Of a stretch of 47,388 bases of DNA, positions 42,065 through 47,388 are shown in pieces. The notes under the pieces are model-generated. The model worked only from the letters and a program-made list of their open reading frames with translations. It was not told the origin of the DNA and ran no database searches. This stretch comes from Acidobacteriota bacterium (GTDB lineage Bacteria; Acidobacteriota; Terriglobia; UBA7540): positions 1 to 47,388 of the forward strand of contig JAJYLL010000027.1 in NCBI GenBank assembly GCA_021787735.1, in the 5' to 3' direction. The first letter of the stretch is position 1. Each line of letters begins with the position of its first letter. The position numbers and the translations under genes were made by a program.

Positions 42065-43951
42065 GTGAACAGTGAAACTGCAAGAGGAAAGATGGGGAGA
42101 AGAAGATTTCTGGGGGCGGCGGCAGCAGCGGCCGGGATGGAAGCGCTCAGCCCGCTGTTGCTTGGCGCAGGCAAGCACGCTCCCAGCCCGTCCGTGCCAG
42201 GCGCAAAGCATACTTTCGGTGCGCAAGGTGAAAACTTTCTGCTGGACGGCATGCCTTTTCAAATCCTGTCCGGCGAGATGCACTACGCCCGCATACCGCG
42301 CGAGTACTGGCATGACCGTCTGAGAAAACTGAAGTCGATGGGGTTGAACACGGTTTCAACTTACATGTTCTGGAACTTTCATGAGCCGCAGCCGGGAAGC
42401 TTTAATTTCAGCGGACGGCACAACGCTGCGGCGTTCATCCGCACAGCGCAGGAAGAAGGTTTGTGGGTAATTCTGCGCCCCGGGCCATATAGTTGCGCCG
42501 AATGGGAGTTTGGCGGCTTTCCGGCATGGCTGCTTGCGACGCCTGGAATGCGGGTCCGCAGCAGCGATCCTCGTTTTCTCAGTGCTGCGCGCCGTTACAT
42601 GCTGCACGTGGGCGCGGAGCTCGCACCCCTCCAGGTAACGCACGGGGGCCCCATCCTGATGGCGCAGGTTGAGAACGAGTACGGCTCATTCGGCAGCGAC
42701 CACGCCTACATGGCCGCCATCCGCGACATGCTGCTCACTGCTGGCTTTGACTTGCCGCTCTTCACTGCTGACGGCCCTACACCGCGCATGCTTTCCGGAG
42801 GCACGCTGCCCGACGTTCTCTCGTTCATCAATTTCGGTTCGGACCCCGCCCGGCAGTTTGAAGCCTTTGCGCGTTTTCGTTCCAACGTCCCGCGCATGTG
42901 TGCGGAGTTCTATCCCGGCTGGTTCGACCACTGGGGCGAAATCCATCACCACGGAAACAATCAGAACCTGATGGAAGGCGTCGAGTGGATGCTGGCCAAC
43001 GGCGTGTCGTTCAATCTCTACATGTTCCACGGAGGAACGTCCTTCGGTTACATGAATGGCGCAAATTTCGCCAAAGACTATCAGCCTGACGTCACCAGCT
43101 ATGATTACGATGCTCCGCTCGACGAGGCCGGTCGCCCACGGCAGAAGTATTTTGATCTGCAAAAACTGATCAGGAAACGTTTGCCTGCGACGGTCATCCC
43201 CGCCTTGCCACCCGCACTGCCGATGATTCAGATTCCCCGCTTCGAGCTTCCTGAATCCGCGCGATTGGCTGACCTGCTTGGTGAGCCCGTCCGCTCAGAC
43301 TTGCCACGGCCGATGGAATTCGTCGGACAATCTTACGGCTTTATTCTTTACCGCTGGTTTGTCGATCGACCCACCAAGGGCCGCCTAACCATCGGGCAGA
43401 TGAGCGACTACGCCTTGATTTATCAGGGTGACAACAAGCTCGCGGAACTCGACCGGCGCTTCAAGCAAAATGCCGCCGACGTGGACCTGGCGCCGGGCCA
43501 ACCGCTGGATATCCTGATCGAGAATATGGGCCGGATTAACTACGGTCCGCGCATGGTGGACGACCGCAAGGGCATTACAGGGGGTGTGACACTGAACCGC
43601 AAGGAATTAAGGGACTGGCAGATCTTTCCACTGCCGCTCAATAAGTTCGACGGGCTGCAATTCTCGTCAAAGCCAAAGCGCGGCCCGCGGTTTTATCGAG
43701 GCAGCTTCGAGATTGGCAACGTCGGTGACACCTTCCTCGACATGCGCGGCTGGGGCAAAGGACACGTCTGGGTCAACGGTCATCACCTGGGCCGCTTCTG
43801 GAAAATCGGACCCCAGCAGACTCTTTTCTGTCCGGCGCCATGGCTCACCAACGGCGTAAATCACATAATAGTACTCGAGCTTGAAACAAACGGCGGGCGC
43901 TCCATTCAGGGTCTCAAAGACCCCGTCTATGAAACTCTGGAAATTGACTAG
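42065..43951 (+). CDS. Tat-exported beta-galactosidase, GH35 family
   Basis: A 628-residue retaining beta-galactosidase acting outside the cytoplasm. GTG 42065 is favoured because GGAGG stands eight bases upstream; ATG 42092 is a second option and keeps the Tat motif GRRRFLG. The catalytic acid/base is Glu205 in AQVENEYGSFG and the nucleophile Glu281 in CAEFYPGWFDHWG. Other family marks are NTVSTYMFWNFHEPQPGSF and ILRPGPYSCAEWEFGGFPAW. The C-terminal third has the usual beta-sandwich domains ending LGRFWKIGPQQTLFCPAPWL. It is divergent from the dehydratase. Together with the rhamnosidase it suggests feeding on galactose-containing plant or microbial polymer. Confidence 0.94.
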   Translation: MNSETARGKMGRRRFLGAAAAAAGMEALSPLLLGAGKHAPSPSVPGAKHTFGAQGENFLLDGMPFQILSGEMHYARIPREYWHDRLRKLKSMGLNTVSTYMFWNFHEPQPGSFNFSGRHNAAAFIRTAQEEGLWVILRPGPYSCAEWEFGGFPAWLLATPGMRVRSSDPRFLSAARRYMLHVGAELAPLQVTHGGPILMAQVENEYGSFGSDHAYMAAIRDMLLTAGFDLPLFTADGPTPRMLSGGTLPDVLSFINFGSDPARQFEAFARFRSNVPRMCAEFYPGWFDHWGEIHHHGNNQNLMEGVEWMLANGVSFNLYMFHGGTSFGYMNGANFAKDYQPDVTSYDYDAPLDEAGRPRQKYFDLQKLIRKRLPATVIPALPPALPMIQIPRFELPESARLADLLGEPVRSDLPRPMEFVGQSYGFILYRWFVDRPTKGRLTIGQMSDYALIYQGDNKLAELDRRFKQNAADVDLAPGQPLDILIENMGRINYGPRMVDDRKGITGGVTLNRKELRDWQIFPLPLNKFDGLQFSSKPKRGPRFYRGSFEIGNVGDTFLDMRGWGKGHVWVNGHHLGRFWKIGPQQTLFCPAPWLTNGVNHIIVLELETNGGRSIQGLKDPVYETLEID

Positions 43952-44030
43952 CCGGCGTGCCGGCACGGCCAACGGCCCCCTGAGCAATCGAGGCGGCCGC
44001 CAGCCGATTTCGTTCACTCTGTGATAGAAC

Positions 44031-44797
44031 TCACTTGATCACCGGAGTTGTCACGCGGTCGAGAAAATCGCGGTGGCTGTCACTCTCGGTCAGAGCAGGG
44101 AGGGCAGGCCCGATTTCCTTGTCCTTGCCGAATGCGGCTTCAAAGGCCGCGTCCACCTTGTCGAATGCAGCCGCATCGGGACCAGCGTACACCACGTCCA
44201 CGAGTCCCGGAGCCGCGGTATGATAGTCCGCTGAATCGACGCTGTAGAAGATCACCGATCCCGCTGCTAATTCTTTCTCAAGCGCAGGAATAACTTTGGC
44301 CTTGACGATGTCCACAAATGCCTGACCCTGGCCCGGCTTCACCCGCCACATCGACCCGGACAGATACGCGCCGTCGAACTTTCCGGAGCGAAAGTTGTGG
44401 ACTCTGCTCACCAGCAAGTGGTCCCAGTGTTTGGAAGCAGCCAGCACCGCGGGGCAGTCTCATCCGCTACCGCGTAGAATGCCGCCAGGGCCTTCAAAAT
44501 GTTGCCCTCGGAGTTTGCCCAAAAGGAATCTGCGTGCGTGGGCTGCCTCTCGGTGTGAATCAAACTTACGAGCGTTCCGTAGGCGGAGATGGTCCCGTCG
44601 TTCAGCAGTTTGTTTTCAAGCGATGTATCCTGAGTATCGAGCTTCGCCATGTCCGCCCATTGCACCCGTGGAACGGCCCAGTCTGAAACGTAAACATACA
44701 CCGGCGCCTTGCTTTCGCCTTGCGCCTTCAAGTGCACGCAGGCTGCCAGCACTCCCAGCACCAGCACACAGACTCCCCACAGAAATCGCTTTTGCAT
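44031..44797 (-). pseudogene. Exported lipoprotein gene of unknown function, broken by one frameshift
   Basis: Two overlapping reading frames belong to one gene. The first begins at ATG 44797 (after GGAG) with a lipoprotein-like signal (MQKRFLWGVCVLVLGVLAAC, Cys20) and runs to ADETAP. The frame then shifts and continues as AVLAASKHWDHLLVSRVHNF, ending at TGATTAC-side stop 44031. The shift falls at four G residues on the plus strand (44451-44454), so one missing G restores about 256 codons without a gap. That pattern fits a homopolymer sequencing error or a very recent loss. The protein has no family I can name; the C-terminal half carries VYAGPDAAAFDKVDAAFEA and similar. Confidence 0.75.
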
Positions 44798-44981
44798 AGT
44801 GACTTCTCCTCTGCCTTTGCAAGATCTTAGGGGGCCCCTCCCCCTTGAAGTTTGAATCTCTCCCTGAGCTACGCGATGGAAGCAACAATACACTACTCTC
44901 ACGGGCCGCGCATGCCGCAAAAGGCTGCACACCGGGGGAAGCCTGTCTTCGTGATTCGGGAGTTATCCATCCTGCACAGCG

Positions 44982-45353
44982 TTACCGCATCGAAAGATGC
45001 CTTCGCCAAGCGACAACATAGTAGACGAGATTGCCTGCACAAAACGTCACTGCTACGGTAACCAGTAGCGTCAGCGACACATTCGGATAAACCAGTGCAT
45101 CCAGGTAGTGGACAAGGAAAGACCCGTGGTAGGCCGTGACGCCAGCCCGCTCTTCCAGCATTTGTTCCAGCACGGTCAACGGACAGGGCGGCCAAGTAAC
45201 AACTTCAATATAAATGCTATAGGCCAGCGACCCGATGTGGAACCACTTCAGCCGTGGGTAACGGCGCACCACCAGAACCCCTCCCATCACCCAAAGGATG
45301 AAAAGCAGGTGAATCACCAGCACCACGCCAGCCAGTACGAGATCAATATTCAT
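44982..45353 (-). CDS. DUF2784 membrane protein
   Basis: A 123-residue integral membrane protein matching the DUF2784 pattern: four helices, with VTWPPCPLTVLEQMLEERAG between helices 2 and 3 and YHGSFLVHYLDALVYP before helix 4. Its function is unknown in general. ATG 45353 has GGGAAG abutting it. It is divergent from the nitroreductase. Confidence 0.85.
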   Translation of the reverse strand: MNIDLVLAGVVLVIHLLFILWVMGGVLVVRRYPRLKWFHIGSLAYSIYIEVVTWPPCPLTVLEQMLEERAGVTAYHGSFLVHYLDALVYPNVSLTLLVTVAVTFCAGNLVYYVVAWRRHLSMR

Positions 45354-45654
45354 CTTCCCGCTATAAGAGTAGAATATTCGGAGCGGCGTTGCCTCAAAGC
45401 GAACGCCATTCCCCGCCTATACTGGCCCCTGCCGGTATACTCGTTTCGTCGCGATGTCATACTAACCGGCCCCCACAACAAAGGTGTATAGTGGACTTAT
45501 CAAAAGCCGCCGGTGCCAGGCTGGATGGCGCGATGTAAGACCCCAGGGCATCTTGCGTCCATTTCAGGTTGCGCTGGGTTCGGCTGCCGCCGTGCGGCCT
45601 GCCCTCGCCGGGGTCCGATTTGCCACAATTGCCCTGCCCTACAGGAGGTTGACA
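45354..45654. other. Divergent intergenic region
   Basis: These 301 bases separate the DUF2784 gene (minus) from the nitroreductase (plus). A reading frame in phase with the nitroreductase stays open through most of it, but the strong AGGAGG at the later ATG argues for the short form. I find no clear promoter pair. Confidence 0.45.
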
Positions 45655-46308
45655 ATGAAACCCTTGCTCCTTCCCCCTTTTCGCTGGTTCTGCCTTGCCA
45701 TGCTCCTGTTTCCAGCACTGGCGCTTGCCCAGCAGCTTAAGCCGGTTGATCTGCCAGTACCCCAAACCACCGGCGGTATGCCGCTGATGCAAGCTCTCAA
45801 GGCGCGCCATTCGACGCGCGAATTCAGCTCCAGAAAATTGCCGCTGCAAGTGCTCTCCAACCTGCTGTGGGCGGCTTTTGGGGTGAACCGTTCCGATTCC
45901 GGCAAGCGCACGGCTCCGTCAGCAATGAACTGGCAGGAAACTGATATCTACGTCGCAACCGCGGACGGGCTCTATGTGTATGACGCGAAGGCCAATAGGT
46001 TGAACCCGGTGCTTGCCGAAGATGTGCGGGCAGCCACCGGGACGCAGCCTTACGTGGGTGAAGCTCCGGTGAATCTGGTCTACGTTGCCGACCTGGCCAA
46101 AGTCAGGCATGCCGGCTCTGAGGAAATGGCTTTTTACACCAGCGCTGACACCGGCCTGATCGCGCAGAACGTATATCTCTTTTGCGCTTCGGAAGGATTG
46201 GGAGTGGTGGTACGCGGCAGTATCAACAGACCGGCTCTGGCAAAAATAATGAAACTCCGCCCGGACCAGAGAATCACGCTGGCCCAGACAGTGGGCTTCC
46301 CTAGGTAA
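45655..46308 (+). CDS. Secreted nitroreductase-family protein (SagB-type)
   Basis: A 217-residue FMN-dependent oxidoreductase family member with a signal peptide (WFCLAMLLFPALALAQQ). The fold is indicated by ALKARHSTREFSSRKLPLQV (flavin phosphate contact Arg/Ser/Thr-Arg), LSNLLWAAFGVNRSDSGKRTAPSA-type segment, and ADTGLIAQNVYLFCASEGLG near the end. This is the SagB/ThcOx-like layout. AGGAGG lies six to seven bases before ATG 45655. Exported flavoproteins of this kind occur in Acidobacteria and Bacteroidetes; the substrate is unknown. Confidence 0.87.
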   Translation: MKPLLLPPFRWFCLAMLLFPALALAQQLKPVDLPVPQTTGGMPLMQALKARHSTREFSSRKLPLQVLSNLLWAAFGVNRSDSGKRTAPSAMNWQETDIYVATADGLYVYDAKANRLNPVLAEDVRAATGTQPYVGEAPVNLVYVADLAKVRHAGSEEMAFYTSADTGLIAQNVYLFCASEGLGVVVRGSINRPALAKIMKLRPDQRITLAQTVGFPR

Positions 46309-46383
46309 TTGCCCATCCCCGATCAGCACTCGTTGCATGTTGCGCGGTTCCGGTAACCAATTCCCGCGATTATGGAAATCTAA

Positions 46384-47161
46384 GAGCTGCAAACCAAGCC
46401 AAAGGCGGGCGATGCCGTGCGCGTGTGGACCAAGCAGCAATCCGGGTTTTATTACTGTGAGGGTGGTACGCTATTCGGCGACAAGCCGGGAGAAATGATG
46501 ACGCAGGGCGAAGCGCTGATGACAGGTTATCGGCCTGCCGACGGCACCTGCTGCCAGAACGCCCAGCGGCTTGTAGCCTCGGCCGATAAACCACCCACCG
46601 CCTCCCAACCGCCCGGCGCTACAGATGGTTGCCCGACTGCAGGGGGATCATCCGCTCCGGGTAGTGGCAGCGTGAGCGTTTGGGCAATTCAGGATGCGGG
46701 TCTTTATTTCTGTCGCGGCGATATCCTGTTCGGGAGCAGGCCGGGAAAGTTGGTGATGCAATCCGAGGCCGTGTCGGCAGCTTATATACCCTCTGTCGGG
46801 ACATACACTTATGTCCAATCCAGACCAGTCTTCTGCCGGCAGTCAGTCCATCAACGCCCAGCCGCCGCCGGCCAGCAACAATGCAGCCATACTTGCAGGA
46901 CAGCCTCTTGCAATGGGTTCCACGAAGCCGCCTGAAGTGGCGAAGGCGGACCTGCGTGTAAGCGTTTGGGTGAAAAAAGAATTTGCCTTTTACTATTGTC
47001 AAAACAACGTCCTGTTCGGCAACAAGCCTGGGCAACTGATGACTCAAACTGACGCCCTGGCGGCAGGGTACCAGCCCTCAGACGGGCTCTGCACAAATAG
47101 AAAAACGACCCGTACGTCCGCCGAAGTGTTCTCGTCTGGTGCGCTCCCAGTCGCCAAATAG
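46384..47161 (+). pseudogene. Triple-repeat Cys protein, N-terminus lost and one internal frameshift
   Basis: Three homologous repeats of about 40 residues are encoded: VWTKQQSGFYYCEGGTLFG (from 46426), VWAIQDAGLYFCRGDILFG (from 46678) and VWVKKEFAFYYCQNNVLFG (from 46966), each followed by KPG/RPG, a Met/Gln-rich turn and a GY/AY-P-x-x-G end. The first two share one frame; the third is in another, so a one-base change lies near 46800-46830. The first frame opens right after a TAA at 46381-46383 with no signal sequence and no ribosome binding site, so the start appears lost. The repeats are separated by Ser/Pro/Gly-rich linkers. No named domain is claimed. Confidence 0.65.
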
Positions 47162-47240
47162 GGCGGGGGCCCTCGCGACACGCATAGCGGCTGCCGGCTA
47201 CGCAACAGACCACCTCCCTGTTGGGTGCGTCCCCCGCCCT
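47160..47240. other. Strongly structured dyad at the end of the triple-repeat gene
   Basis: AGGGCGGGGG (47160-47169) and CCCCCGCCCT (47231-47240) are perfect 10-base arms 61 bases apart. Inside lies a second hairpin, ACGCAACAG (47200-47208) with CTGTTGGGTGCGT (47218-47230), carrying a bulge. The outer arm begins on the stop codon. It could be a terminator-like RNA structure, a small RNA or a mobile palindromic repeat. Confidence 0.45.
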
Positions 47241-47284
47241 TGATGTATCCACGGGTTATTCCGGCTTCGTCAATGCCTCAATAT

Positions 47285-47388
47285 CTTTAGCAGGCTGATG
47301 AAAAATGGGCCTACTTCGAAAAAATCGATTGCTGGAGCAGCGATTTTGTGCGATCGGGCAGGTTGCTGCTTTATTTCCTGCGGTCCTT
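47285..47388. mobile_element. Possible insertion-sequence end at the right edge
   Basis: The sequence AGCAGGCTGATGAAAAA (near 47290-47305) resembles the terminal inverted repeat wording of several IS families, and an imperfect hairpin (AAAATCG-ATTGCT and AGCA-GCGATTTT, 47319-47348) follows. The window ends before any transposase, so this is only a hint. Confidence 0.3.

Noticed and set aside
41912..42313. 134-residue N-terminal extension of the dehydratase
   Set aside because: It runs antisense through the start of the GH35 gene and has no family similarity; ATG 41911 fits the family start.
47200..47230. Integron attC site, because GTTGGGT fits the GTTRRRY core
   Set aside because: The opposite arm does not supply an RYYYAAC inverse core, and no integrase or cassette array is present.
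1..47388. CRISPR array
   Set aside because: No direct repeats of 20-40 bases at regular spacing and no cas genes; the array at 6565-6722 is too short and irregular.

Overview
The window reads as chromosomal DNA of a moderately GC-rich Gram-negative heterotroph, most probably an uncultured Acidobacteriota. This is inferred from gene content, not from a marker gene. The pointers are Tat-exported Gfo/Idh/MocA and TIM-barrel sugar proteins, a ten-Asp-box VPS10/sortilin-type protein, a PDZ-membrane-GAF-SpoIIE phosphatase, a degenerate receiver protein, a PQQ dehydrogenase with a built-in cytochrome c, and a eukaryotic-type citrate synthase. No rRNA, tRNA, CRISPR array or complete mobile element was found.

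Layout. Positions 1-2950: the tail of an unknown gene, then a secreted GH78 alpha-L-rhamnosidase. Positions 3091-9763 (minus): cold-shock protein, a TPR protein behind an OB-fold protein, an aquaporin, a 595-base non-coding stretch with a degenerate repeat array, and an M16 peptidase. Positions 10062-16554: PQQ dehydrogenase, citrate synthase and OsmC-like protein (plus), a pseudo-receiver (minus), and a UDP-sugar dehydrogenase (plus). Positions 16450-24290 (minus): M55 aminopeptidase, TIM-barrel isomerase, Gfo/Idh/MocA protein, RraA-like protein, MFS carrier, ThiD-like kinase, a small YHS-like protein and a TPR protein. Positions 24612-35427 (plus): ketoglutarate-semialdehyde dehydrogenase with an unknown TIM-barrel-like partner, the Asp-box protein, the SpoIIE phosphatase, an unknown secreted protein and a lactonase. 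Positions 35528-43951: small membrane protein, SSS symporter, hydroxypyruvate-isomerase-like protein, an unknown secreted protein, an IlvD/EDD sugar-acid dehydratase and a GH35 beta-galactosidase. Positions 44031-47388: a frameshifted lipoprotein gene, a DUF2784 protein, a secreted nitroreductase, a broken triple-repeat gene, a strongly structured dyad, and a right edge resembling an insertion-sequence end.

How the genes fit together. Exported glycosidases would release sugars from plant or microbial polysaccharide. A PQQ dehydrogenase, a lactonase and six Tat-exported proteins suggest that much sugar oxidation and isomerisation happens outside the cytoplasm. SSS and MFS carriers would import sugars or sugar acids. 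The IlvD/EDD dehydratase, RraA-like protein and ketoglutarate-semialdehyde dehydrogenase point to a non-phosphorylating sugar-acid route into 2-oxoglutarate, feeding the citrate cycle. These genes are scattered over both strands, so the pathway is an inference.

The most interesting items are the exported Gfo/TIM-barrel pair, the unknown protein paired with the semialdehyde dehydrogenase, the degenerate receiver, the repeat array near 6565-6722, the apparently leaderless genes, and the triple-repeat gene with the structured dyad at its end.
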